64,000 bases of DNA from Skeletonema marinoi. Its lineage: Eukaryota; Bacillariophyta; Thalassiosirophyceae; Thalassiosirales; Thalassiosiraceae. The notes under the pieces are model-generated. The model was not told the DNA's origin. It was given only the letters and a program-made list of their open reading frames with translations, and ran no database searches. Where the stretch lies: the NCBI GenBank assembly GCA_030544225.1, contig CM060505.1, positions 620,001 through 684,000 on the forward strand, read 5' to 3'. This document shows, one piece after another, positions 30,965 through 39,989 of the stretch; position 1 is the stretch's first letter; every line of letters begins with the position of its first letter. The position numbers and the translations under genes are program-made.

Positions 30965-33013
30965 TCATCTTCCTCTGATAATATCCTTGAGCATTGCCTC
31001 CGTCAGTACACCTTGTCCATACGGGAAGTATCTGCCAATCCGCTCACGGTTCCAATAAGGTGAAGATCCTCTCTTATTGTACGAATATTTATACTTCTCA
31101 ATACGAATATATTTGGGTGAAGTGCCACTCCCATCCCATGGATCGCTCTCTAACAAACCAATCACATCTTTTTCTTGTTGCAAGAGTTTGAGAAGAAAGC
31201 TCAACATCCATGGATTTCGCTCTATTCGACCCGTTTGAGCACTGATCCACAACTGCCAATCAATGCGATGATGGTACGGTGAGATCCATCGGGGGCTTCT
31301 ATTAACATCCCCCGGCTTGACATTGAAATTGTATTCTTTCCATGGCCCGTTTGCATCAACAGCCGATTCAATGATCAATTCCTCCCTTTCCTCAGCCACT
31401 ACGCCAAACGCACCATATGTACCAGCTAGACGCAATTTGTCAAATGATGCATTCATGAGCTGCCTTTTAGCAAGAAGATTCTGAACCACCTTAACATTCA
31501 AGTTTGCCATGAGGATGAAAAATGCGAGACTGATAACCTTTCTCGGCAATGGAGTATGCACTAGTTGCATTGACCCAGACTTTAGTGATGCAGCAAAGGA
31601 GGAAGTCATTGGAGTTCCAATCAAAACTTTCTGAGCGAAGGATGACAAGTTGTTGGTCAAGAAGACGTCATCTAAGCATAGGATTGCAGGTGCCATCGTC
31701 AGCCAATTCAAAAAACTGAGGTTTCCACTCGTGATTAGAGTGAGTTGAAACATGATTTGAATGATTGCTCCAGATATCCTCAACTTCCGAAATGGCAATA
31801 ACAGCAAAAAGGGTGCCACTAACTCCACAAAATGATTGCTCCAAACTTCAAACTTATGCCACGACTTTGGCATGAAATGAAATTGCCGAGAGAACGGATT
31901 GGGTACAGGTTGAGTCTCGTAAAAGTAGTACATCGTAGACATATCACCGGGTTTCCACTTCTTATCAGAACTCTTGATTTTGATAAGCCCAGCTCCAAGC
32001 ATTATCTTGAATAAGTAAAAGCGGATAGCCCACAGTACGAGTGTAGGGACAGCGAACACGCCGCTTTTTGAGCCAAAGAACGGATCCATGCTAAGCAAAG
32101 GGACCAAGAACATTGCATGGAATGTAAGCTCAGCCAATTGTGGTTCCCATCCATATCCATAAAATACCCCTCCAACTGACATGAAGCTACGCTGAATCAG
32201 CCACAGCGCAAATATTAGCAAAGCATTCGCGGATCCAGTAGCAAGCATTATTGTTGATAGCAGCAAGCCTGTATTTGCCAAACCATCCAACCATGGATTG
32301 AGATTTCTTCGATCTTTCGCAAGCCACAGCAAGCAAGGGAGTGGACGATCCGCTCGATCTGTTCTGTACCAAAACTTGTCACGAAAGAGAGTTGCTATAC
32401 GGGAATCGGATAGTTTGTTCATTACCCATGAACCTTTCTGTGAGTACTTCTTTCTCTCTTCAGCCCATTCCTTTCTTCGTGCCGATCTTAGTTCTTGACG
32501 TTTTTGACAGTCATTCAATACAATTCGAGCAGGGGCAACGCCTCGATCACCTATGAGGCCTTTATTCTGAAACTTTGCGACGGAAAACGCTGCTATGTAG
32601 ACTATTGCTAGCATGCGCAAGAAGAGGATTCTAGTGAGATGATAGGAGGGAGCTGCCGCTACCGCTGTAGCTGCCCCAGCTGGTTTGATTGTCAGTAAGA
32701 GTGTAGCAATAATTGATGATAGCATTGTCTTTGTTTTTATTCTAAGGCGTTTGCTGCTTCGATCACTGTAGTTTGTAGATTGTGATAAGCGAACCCTACT
32801 GCTTGACGTGTTCGCGGATCGAGCATCAGAGATTGTTGTTGTCTTCAGAAGCGGATTCTTTGCATGATTAGCAGATTGACTGTGAGGCCTAGCGAACCCC
32901 ATCACAGAGTATGCTGATTGCGCAAGGAAGATAATAGCAACCATAAGTAGATGGAGACGCAACCTCAGTCTCACATCAAATGTTGATGTGCGCACATGAT
33001 GATAGCTAGGCAT
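30965..33013 (-). CDS. lipase maturation factor (LMF1/2)-like membrane protein
   Basis: 682 residues from the ATG at 33013. In animals LMF1 is an ER membrane protein that helps lipases fold. Family hallmarks: FLRMLAIVYIAAF...GLIGDRGVAPA, NALLIFALWLIQRSFMSVGGVFYGYGWE, FYLFKIMLGAGLIKIKSSDKKW, STMYYFYETQPVPNPFSRQFHFMP, FEVWSNHFVELVAPFLLL, and the C-terminal domain (GPWKEYNFNVKPGDVNRSPRWISPYHHRIDWQLWI). At least six membrane segments are seen. The N-terminus is longer than usual: a hydrophobic leader (LHLLMVAIIFLAQSAYSV) ends MGFARPHS, then a Ser/Arg-rich stretch and a second Ala-rich hydrophobic segment, which together resemble a diatom plastid bipartite leader. It is divergent from CPN10. Confidence 0.87.
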   Translation of the reverse strand: MPSYHHVRTSTFDVRLRLRLHLLMVAIIFLAQSAYSVMGFARPHSQSANHAKNPLLKTTTISDARSANTSSSRVRLSQSTNYSDRSSKRLRIKTKTMLSSIIATLLLTIKPAGAATAVAAAPSYHLTRILFLRMLAIVYIAAFSVAKFQNKGLIGDRGVAPARIVLNDCQKRQELRSARRKEWAEERKKYSQKGSWVMNKLSDSRIATLFRDKFWYRTDRADRPLPCLLWLAKDRRNLNPWLDGLANTGLLLSTIMLATGSANALLIFALWLIQRSFMSVGGVFYGYGWEPQLAELTFHAMFLVPLLSMDPFFGSKSGVFAVPTLVLWAIRFYLFKIMLGAGLIKIKSSDKKWKPGDMSTMYYFYETQPVPNPFSRQFHFMPKSWHKFEVWSNHFVELVAPFLLLLPFRKLRISGAIIQIMFQLTLITSGNLSFLNWLTMAPAILCLDDVFLTNNLSSFAQKVLIGTPMTSSFAASLKSGSMQLVHTPLPRKVISLAFFILMANLNVKVVQNLLAKRQLMNASFDKLRLAGTYGAFGVVAEEREELIIESAVDANGPWKEYNFNVKPGDVNRSPRWISPYHHRIDWQLWISAQTGRIERNPWMLSFLLKLLQQEKDVIGLLESDPWDGSGTSPKYIRIEKYKYSYNKRGSSPYWNRERIGRYFPYGQGVLTEAMLKDIIRGR

Positions 33014-33433
33014 CTGAGTCAAAATCTATGTCGCTTGCCGACAATCTTGCCCCACAACAGCCGTCAAACTATGTTTGGATAATCTTGTATAACTTGCCTA
33101 TGGCCTAGGTTGTTATTGCGATCTACCCTGAAGGAGATCTTTCGACATGACTTCAATAAGTTGGTCACTCCGAGAGCAAAGTGCCAAGTGCGGCAACAAT
33201 TGAGGCAAAAAGGGCGAAGAGCGAAGAGAAGGGATCTGTACGTGGGCGCAGCGTTCGTGAGCTCATCGATAGATCTCCTTGGATCTCGATTTTTGATTTT
33301 GCACCGCAGGTCCACACATCTCTCACACTCCTGCACTGTGCCAATCAAGCTACCATAACATTAGAACATCTCCACCAATCGCTGCATTATTCCCTCCAAT
33401 CAGCTTCCCTTACAATATCTTATATAATACAAA
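33014..33433. other. divergent promoter region of LMF-like gene and CPN10
   Basis: 420 bp between two divergent starts; the last 60 bp are C/T-rich with a tatata word before the CPN10 ATG. No other feature recognised. Confidence 0.4.
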
Positions 33434-33751
33434 ATGTTCGCCCGCGCAACTCGCCCACTCCAAAGAGCACTCGCCCCACTAGGCGATCGCATCCTCATCC
33501 GCAAGGCTGTCGTAGAAACCCAAACAGCCGGGGGCATTCTCCTCCCAACCGACAGCGCCAAGGAATCAAATGAGGGGACAGTCGTTGCCGTAGGACCGGG
33601 ATTACGAGATGTTAGCGGTGTCTTGCATGCTCCTACGTTAAAGGCGGGGGATTCCGTGTTGTTGCCCAAGTATGGCGGACAAGAGATAGAAATTGGGGAT
33701 GAAAAGTTGAATTTGTTTAGGGAGGATGATATTTTGGGCAAGTTTGATTAA
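33434..33751 (+). CDS. CPN10: mitochondrial co-chaperonin Cpn10 (GroES family)
   Basis: 105 residues, one exon. A short basic presequence (MFARATRPLQRAL) targets the matrix, followed by the full GroES fold: APLGDRILIRKA, TAGGILLPTDS (mobile loop with the IL(L) motif that docks on Cpn60), EGTVVAVGPG, LKAGDSVLLPKYGG and LFREDDILGKFD. As a heptameric lid it works with Cpn60 to fold imported proteins. The length of the mature domain is standard. The start is fixed by the ATG at 33434, with a stop-free but unrelated frame upstream. Confidence 0.96.
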   Translation: MFARATRPLQRALAPLGDRILIRKAVVETQTAGGILLPTDSAKESNEGTVVAVGPGLRDVSGVLHAPTLKAGDSVLLPKYGGQEIEIGDEKLNLFREDDILGKFD

Positions 33752-34006
33752 GAATTAGAGAAGGGTTTAGTGATTCTGTGTAGGTGATTATTGATTGGGA
33801 TAGACACAACACATGCACTCTCTGGACATATTTGCAATGGAGAGTTTAGAACAATGAGCATGAGAAGCCTAAATCGTTAGGAGGTATGCATTTAGAGGCA
33901 ATCAATCAATCTGGAAACGAATTCAATTTGATAAAGAGCATTATATTATATTTTGAACTTGCTAATGTGGCTATCTAATCGTATGTACTGTCAGCAAGTG
34001 CGTATC

Positions 34007-35554
34007 TTACCATCCAGCAGTTTGGATAGTGTGGTAATCAGTTGCAACGTTGTTTGAGCTTGATTCAAGAGCAGCATTCTCATCAGGGCAATCCCAGAGC
34101 TCACTTTCCACATCAATACCTTGCTCCTCCCGTCTACTTTTCGAGAACAAGTCTTTTAGTGAGGGAGGTCTTTCTCCTAATGTAAAAGTTTTTCGTCTTT
34201 GTACTTTTCTTCTTGGAGAGGTCGGCACAGGCTGCTGGGAGCACATCGTCGAGTTACACCGACTCGATCGAACTAGTTCAGATTCAGGACACCCTTTCTT
34301 CGCAGCACCCTCAAATAACTTTGAAATTGATTTCTTGTTGAATATCTCTGTCTGGGCATTGATCTCGTCTACATTTGCCCAAGAATCGTGACATATTGTG
34401 TCCGAATCATCCGAACCCATTGAGCTCACTTGACTTGACGACATAGCTGGGATGCCATTACTATTCTTACGGAAAGATTGACACATTGATTCTAGAAGAG
34501 ATGGTCTGCGTCCTACAGCTAAGGAGGCAGATAGTCGTCGAGTGGCATTGTGAGACTGTGGAAAAGGCAAATACTCTTCTTCTCGACAGTTTGACACATG
34601 TTGTGTGTCTCCACTAGTTGAGCTGCGTCTCTTCATAGCTTGATCGTGGTGTTTTCTGTCCTGGGATAGCTGCACTTCCCTTGCCATAAGTTCGACCTTA
34701 TCTGGAGAAACCAAAACATCAAATCATTAGACGAGGAACATGACAAGAAATCGGAACGGCGAACAAGCGGGTATAAACATACCTTGTAAAAGACGTTCAA
34801 CTCGACGTGCCTCTACTCTCTCACGCAAAACAGCATCTTCAGACTCTTGTAACTTCTGCTTCAACACCTCATTTTCGCACTCAAGCGACAAGTTACGGTC
34901 CTGAAGAGAGGAGACGGCTGCATTATATTTCTCCCTGTAATGAAACTTCTGATCATCTAGCTGCGCTTTCAGATCGGCAATCTGAAGCTTCAGCTCTATG
35001 CATTCTTGTGTGGTGGCGTGCAACTCGTCTTGAGAGCCGGTATCATTCCAATCTGATGTTACTTCAGAAGTCATGGACCTAAGTGAATCTCTGAAGTCAC
35101 GTCGGTTCTGGACAATCGCTGGCCCGATCAACAGCCCAATATGATCGACGGTCTCTCCATCTCCATCTTCATCGTCCTCCGTCCCTCCATCCCCATGGTA
35201 GTAAAAGTAGTCATCATCTTTCTGCAGAGGCATCGAGCGTAGGGAATGGCAGCTACTGCTACGCTCCATCACGATTGCATCGGTACTGTTACTGTCACTG
35301 TCGTCGTCTTCGTAGCTCATGGTGTCTTGGCGAGTGCAGTTCAACTGAATTGTAACGATTGCGACTAAACAGAAGTAAAGTAGTACTTTTGTTGTGTGTG
35401 CATGCGAATCCTGAATGACTGTTTCATAGATTTCTGAGTGAAGCGGCTTGCTCTTTGTCGCATCGGTACCATTTGGAAGGTCACAAGCTAATGACCCCCT
35501 TTCAGCCCTTGAGCTCCTTGAGACTGCTTTCGGAGAATAAAATGATGATGCCAT
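34007..35554 (-). CDS. coiled-coil protein with possible membrane anchor, 2 exons
   Basis: Exons (minus strand) 35554-34783 and 34701-34007 are joined by an 81-bp GT-AG intron (gtatgt...ctccag, phase 1), giving about 488 residues. A hydrophobic stretch VLLYFCLVAIVTIQL lies at about residues 55-70, then an acidic Ser/Asp-rich region, a coiled coil (ECIELKLQIADLKAQLDDQKFHY ... LECENEVLKQKLQESEDAVLRERVEARRVERLL), and a Ser-rich C-terminal half with short similar blocks (RRPSLLESMCQSF and ERPPSLKDLFSKS) that look like repeated motifs. No family is recognised. Starting at the Met after the hydrophobic segment is an alternative. Confidence 0.65.
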
Positions 35555-36092
35555 GAAGGGAATCACCGATAACCTACCGGGGTACCGGGTACAGGATCTG
35601 AGATACACCTGCTTATGTACCTACAAAAGAAGACCAAGTTCTCTCGGTGACGGGCAAGAGGGCCAGAGGGAAGTTGTTGATGATATGGGAGATTTGTTGG
35701 TTAAATGATGTCTAGGTAGCGATAATGCAACATTACCTAATTTCTACGTAATAAAATATGATGATATGGGGATTCTACAGTGTGAAGGCGGAATCAACGA
35801 TAGAACAAGGGTCAAAGGTACAGTGAAGAACATACTTCATCTTCATTGTTTAATAGCTACGCTCAGTCTCATGGCTCACGGGAAAGGACTCAAACATAAC
35901 ACAAACTTGACCACTCAGAGAGCTTTAGCTTTACAGTTTTTAAATGTTTTCAAACACATCTCTCCAATTCACCTCGCCAGTCCGAAATGAGCAAAACAAA
36001 CAAGAAGTTGAATCTATCTTGTGTTCAATATCGAAATTCTAACCTTTTCTCCTCTGAGTGAAAGTACACGAGCAAAATGAATGACGAAGGAA
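35555..36092. other. intergenic, nothing recognised
   Basis: No convincing gene. A gtaccgggtacagg word near 35580 resembles one at about 27900, possibly a shared promoter word. Confidence 0.35.
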
Positions 36093-36677
36093 TTAGAATT
36101 CGTCACTTTCAACATTGAGCAGTGATGTATTCACAGAGCTATAAGATGATGTCGATGGCTCACCCCTAACGAAATTTTTGTACGCAGAAACAACCCAGAA
36201 AATCATCAGTGTTAAGCAATAGCTGAAGAATACCTTGAGCCACAATTGGCTTTTCGATCTCGACAAGTCTTTTTGTATCGGCTTCCAAAACACCACCACC
36301 AATGAGAAATTTGCGGCGACCGCTAGAGCCGCTGCACTGATTGCCCATCTTACTCCTCGCGTGAAACCGTAATATCTCTCAAGCAATGTAAAAATTATGA
36401 CCAAGCCAAAAGTTACAACGCCCAAATCAATACGCTTGCTACGCATGATGTTGATGATCGCCCACATCCAGCCGAACAGGGCAGCTGGCTTTAGTGGTGT
36501 AACAGAAATTGATATGAGATAAGAAAAACAACGAAGGATATCAATTAACATGGAACATATATATACAAACATAGAACATACCAGTAAGTGTTTGCCCGTG
36601 TCTGCGTTCTTGTAAAGGCCGATCCAGCAGCCGATTGCGTAGGCTGGCATTAGACATAATCCAATCAACTCGCCCAT
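36093..36677 (-). CDS. small multi-pass membrane protein, likely 2 exons
   Basis: The frame from the ATG at 36677 is open for 194 codons, but a canonical 93-bp intron (gtatgttc at 36581, ending ctaaag at 36489) lies in it in phase 0 and is a multiple of three, so both a 194- and a 163-residue product are possible. Splicing joins DTGKHLL to PAALFGWMWAI. The short form has about four hydrophobic segments (IGLCLMPAYAIGCWIGLY, AALFGWMWAIINIM, LGVVTFGLVIIFTLLE, AISAAALAVAANFSLVVVF, VFFSYCLTLMIFWVV). No family recognised. Confidence 0.6.
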   Translation of the reverse strand: MGELIGLCLMPAYAIGCWIGLYKNADTGKHLLVCSMFVYICSMLIDILRCFSYLISISVTPLKPAALFGWMWAIINIMRSKRIDLGVVTFGLVIIFTLLERYYGFTRGVRWAISAAALAVAANFSLVVVFWKPIQKDLSRSKSQLWLKVFFSYCLTLMIFWVVSAYKNFVRGEPSTSSYSSVNTSLLNVESDEF

Positions 36678-36842
36678 GGTTTAATTGTAATGAATTCGGG
36701 ATGATTGGAAATTGATGCACGCTAGGATTGCGTAGTAGAGGTGATGAGGTAGAATTTTTGCAGCGTCTCCCGAAAAAAGAAGTACCAATTCCTACTGTTA
36801 AGTTCCCTCCCCCACCTCTCCATCACCTCTCCTCCCACTTCC

Positions 36843-37841
36843 ATGTCGACAATGGCAATGCATATCTATCGTCATCAGCTGCGTCGGCTTGCTCGCAATC
36901 TATCCACCGCTGTTGATGGTTGCCCAAATCGTGGATTTGCGAAGAGATATCCCGCTGCTGCTACCCAGGTTTTGACTGTACCACCTTTCTCCTACGACGA
37001 GGTGATTGCAAATCCATCACATCCCTTTGTGTCGCCTGGACAAGATGAATCACTGGAACGGTATGTTAAATGGAGAGGCTGGAATATAAATTCAATTCTC
37101 TCGGAACATGATCTGGAGAACGAGTCGATAAGTGAAGCTGCCATCGGCTTGTTGAGTCATCCTCTCACTTTTCCACTAACGTTGGGTAGACATTGGACAA
37201 AACTTTCGAGCAACAAAGAAGCAGCCAGATTATGCTGTGTAGGAGCTCGTGCAGAGTGCACTCTTCCCAACAAGTATTGGAGGGAGCTCCTGATTGGAAC
37301 ACTGGCCATAGACACTGAATCCGATGCTAATAACACGTTGATGACAATCGATTTTGTTGGGCCCGACGTTCCCACTCAACTGAAAAGCAAAACTATTACA
37401 CTACTTGAAGACGATGAAAGTACTCCAAAGCAAAAACTTCCCAAACGTGAATTGACGATGAATTTTCACTCATTATATTTGCATGAAGTCGTGCTCAAAA
37501 TTCTCAAATCTCAACCCGAATCATCCACTGAACAGATCAAAAATGTGTGGGACGGGTTCGTACTATTCAATCCAGGTCTTGGTCATCCAAACCTTACAAA
37601 ACATTGGAAGCCTACGCTAAAGTTTCTGATCGGAACAGGGAAGCCAATCTTGTTTACTGCGCATTCAACAATTGATGCGGAGAGGGATAGGCAAGTGCTT
37701 GAGAAATCATTAGCTGATTGCGATGATGATCGAATTGTACAATATCTAGTCAATCCTTATGCATCAAGAATGGAATTCGTTGATCCATTCTCAAAGGATC
37801 ATGTGCTTAGTCCAAACCATTCATACTTGTTGCTCAAATGA
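36843..37841 (+). CDS. mitochondrial protein with MSS51-like C-terminal domain
   Basis: 332 residues, one exon from the ATG at 36843. The first 35 residues are basic with Arg, Ser and Ala (RHQLRRLARNLSTAV), fitting a mitochondrial presequence. The body has the pattern SHPLTFPLTLGRHW ... CCVGARAECTLPNKYWRELL ... TIDFVGPDVP ... FHSLYLHEVV ... GFVLFNPGLGHPNLTKHWKPTLKFLI..GKPILFTAHSTIDAERD, which matches the MSS51 C-terminal domain also found with MYND fingers. In yeast MSS51 activates COX1 translation; the zinc finger is absent here, so that role should not be assumed. Confidence 0.75.
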   Translation: MSTMAMHIYRHQLRRLARNLSTAVDGCPNRGFAKRYPAAATQVLTVPPFSYDEVIANPSHPFVSPGQDESLERYVKWRGWNINSILSEHDLENESISEAAIGLLSHPLTFPLTLGRHWTKLSSNKEAARLCCVGARAECTLPNKYWRELLIGTLAIDTESDANNTLMTIDFVGPDVPTQLKSKTITLLEDDESTPKQKLPKRELTMNFHSLYLHEVVLKILKSQPESSTEQIKNVWDGFVLFNPGLGHPNLTKHWKPTLKFLIGTGKPILFTAHSTIDAERDRQVLEKSLADCDDDRIVQYLVNPYASRMEFVDPFSKDHVLSPNHSYLLLK

Positions 37842-38633
37842 TGAGAAATTACAACGCTGCAATAACGACAAAGATACAGAAGAATGCCGATTTCAGGGTT
37901 CTACTAAATCGTGTTTGTATACATTGCAAACAAAATAAAAAACATGCAGCAAGCAAGGAAGAGAAGTAGAAGTATCAAAGATCTATCTCTCAATTAAATC
38001 TCTCATCTTCACCGCACTCCGCTCCTCCCATGACAACCTTGCTACACTCTTTGTCACCGCTGACGGCTTGTGCAGCGTGCAGCGGAGGAAAGATGATTGG
38101 GCGCGCAAGAACCCGTAGCCAGAGCTATTATCAGATGTTTTACGACAAGCTCAAGACAAGCTCAAGACAAGCTCAACAAAATCACTACATGCTATTGTAA
38201 TATTCTTCCAATATTAGGAGGTCTGGTTGCGAGGCATTGGGAGCTTTGATGAGCTTTGATGAGAGAGAGAATCTCTAATCTGAAGTATCTGACTCTGTCA
38301 GGCAGCAACTCGACGACGAATGTTTACAGGCACTTGTACCTGGTCTATGCAACAACAAAAGACTAGAACGGTTGGTCACTCCTGATCAAATCGCGGCAGT
38401 AGGTTTGAGGTCTCTATCGCCTTTCTCGCACTCTAGCAGCTGCAGTTTGCACTTCCTAAACCTTAGGTGTATGCGATTTGGCGCTGAATGAAGAATTTCA
38501 CAGCAAGTTGAATGAATTATCAATATAATATATAGTAGTGTATCCATTTAGAAGACACAAGAGAAAGTAGTGTGTGTTCCCATTCCTGCTCTAACAACTT
38601 TTACTCTTTGACGACCTCACCACTTATGTGCAC
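37842..38633. other. intergenic with short tandem repeats
   Basis: About 790 bp with no gene seen. It holds three copies of acaagctcaag at about 38145-38180 and a doubled gagctttgat at about 38240-38262. Confidence 0.45.
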
Positions 38634-39599
38634 TCATCCTAGTTGCAGGAAAGGAAACACATTCTTGATCACTACATCAGCACCACATGTGATGCGCTTC
38701 TCCTTCCTTACACTTCCAGCACCAACCTTGGCCGTTCTCCCCTCTGCACATTTCTTGTCCCTTTCACCGAGTTTGGCCTTCCAGAGAGCAAGTTCAAGTA
38801 GAGTGATAGCCTCCTTCACATATCTGCAGTGCAAAGCTTTGTAATGATCCATTTTGTCCATGACTGAGTCCATCCATTGCATTATTTCGTCAGTCTTATC
38901 CCTCCTCTGAGAGTCAGGCAGAACTTGATTGATTCGATTGATTTCTTCTCCCATTTCAGTCCTCCAACTTTCCATGTGCAACGAAGATATAGTTTTTGTG
39001 TGTGCTTCCCCGACAAGATCAACTGTTGTTAGTTGATCACACTCGTAAAACTGCCCGTATTGCTCAGACTCATCATCATATCCAAACAGATCTCTTTTCA
39101 GTGGGATGGCGATGCGTTGAAGGCGTTTGCATTCCCTAAATGTAGATGCTTCAATTGTTTCAAGTCGCTCCGAAAACTCAATATCCGTCAGGGCCTCGCA
39201 ATAATAGAATGACAATATTCCGGTGATGATAATAGATGTGAAGTTGAGACGCTCCAGATTTTTACAACCCTCAAATGCCATCAAACCGATTTCAACTGTT
39301 TCACCAAACTCCACAAACTTGAGATTTTCACACCAACAGAAGGCTGACCTGGAAACTTCACATACGGATCGGAGACTTATTCTCCTTAACGATTTGCATT
39401 TGTAGAATGCCCTCTTCCCTACTCGTCTGATCCCATCATGAGTCTCCACCTGCACCAAATGTTCACAATCTTGAAATGCATTTTCCTCAATCACCTCAAC
39501 GGATTTGTCAATGACGACATGAGTGACATGCTGAGGAGCTTGCCCTCCCCTGTAGATGAAAACATCCGCACCATCAGCATCGTCTGCATTGTCCGCCAT
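38634..39599 (-). CDS. BspA-type leucine-rich-repeat protein
   Basis: 321 residues, one exon from the ATG at 39599. Residues about 25-195 are consecutive LRR_5 repeats with the core 'F..C..L..I..p..v..I...AF..C' (ENAFQDCEHLVQVE, KRAFYKCKSLRRIS, RSAFCWCENLKFVE, LMAFEGCKNLERLN, ILSFYYCEALTDIE, ASTFRECKRLQRIA). The C-terminal third is a conserved helical tail (SSLHMESWRTEMGEEINRINQ ... WMDSVMDKMDHYKALH ... ITLLELALWKAKL) that I associate with the large LRR families of Thalassiosira. Likely a protein-binding scaffold; function unknown. Confidence 0.85.
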   Translation of the reverse strand: MADNADDADGADVFIYRGGQAPQHVTHVVIDKSVEVIEENAFQDCEHLVQVETHDGIRRVGKRAFYKCKSLRRISLRSVCEVSRSAFCWCENLKFVEFGETVEIGLMAFEGCKNLERLNFTSIIITGILSFYYCEALTDIEFSERLETIEASTFRECKRLQRIAIPLKRDLFGYDDESEQYGQFYECDQLTTVDLVGEAHTKTISSLHMESWRTEMGEEINRINQVLPDSQRRDKTDEIMQWMDSVMDKMDHYKALHCRYVKEAITLLELALWKAKLGERDKKCAEGRTAKVGAGSVRKEKRITCGADVVIKNVFPFLQLG

Positions 39600-39725
39600 G
39601 ATTTTTAGGGCGGTAGCTGTACTACATTGACACTATTGTACCTCTGACAAGCCATGCTGAACAATTATTTATTTGTATTGGTGCAAGCGTAGGAAGGAGA
39701 GGGAAGGAGGTCATCATGACATGAT

Positions 39726-39872
39726 GACCGGCGCAAATGAAATGTAACAGGACAGAATTCGAGTTCGAGGCCTCAAGGTGGCGCGGCATTCGAAATTCAA
39801 TAAAATTTCGTTTGAAATTTCTAAAGGCCTCGAACTCGAATTCTGTCCTGTTACATTTCATTTGCGCCGGTC
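39726..39872. repeat. perfect 48-bp inverted repeat (hairpin) in a divergent promoter
   Basis: Left arm 39726-39773 and right arm 39825-39872 are perfect reverse complements, starting gaccggcgcaaatgaaatg; the 51-bp loop contains smaller inverted words (cgaaatt...aatttcg). No matching duplication is seen directly outside the arms. It could be a MITE/foldback copy, or a transcribed hairpin. It lies between the LRR gene (-) and the SAL1-type gene (+), 118 bp before the latter's ATG. Confidence 0.9.
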
Positions 39873-39989
39873 TTATGTAGCCTGCCGCCCCTAACTTAAC
39901 AACTAACAACAGCAGAGAGCAGAGGCGGAGAAGCTGTTGTGTATGGGTGCCCTCTTCCTTCCGACCGCACCTTGTAAAAAGTAACAACA

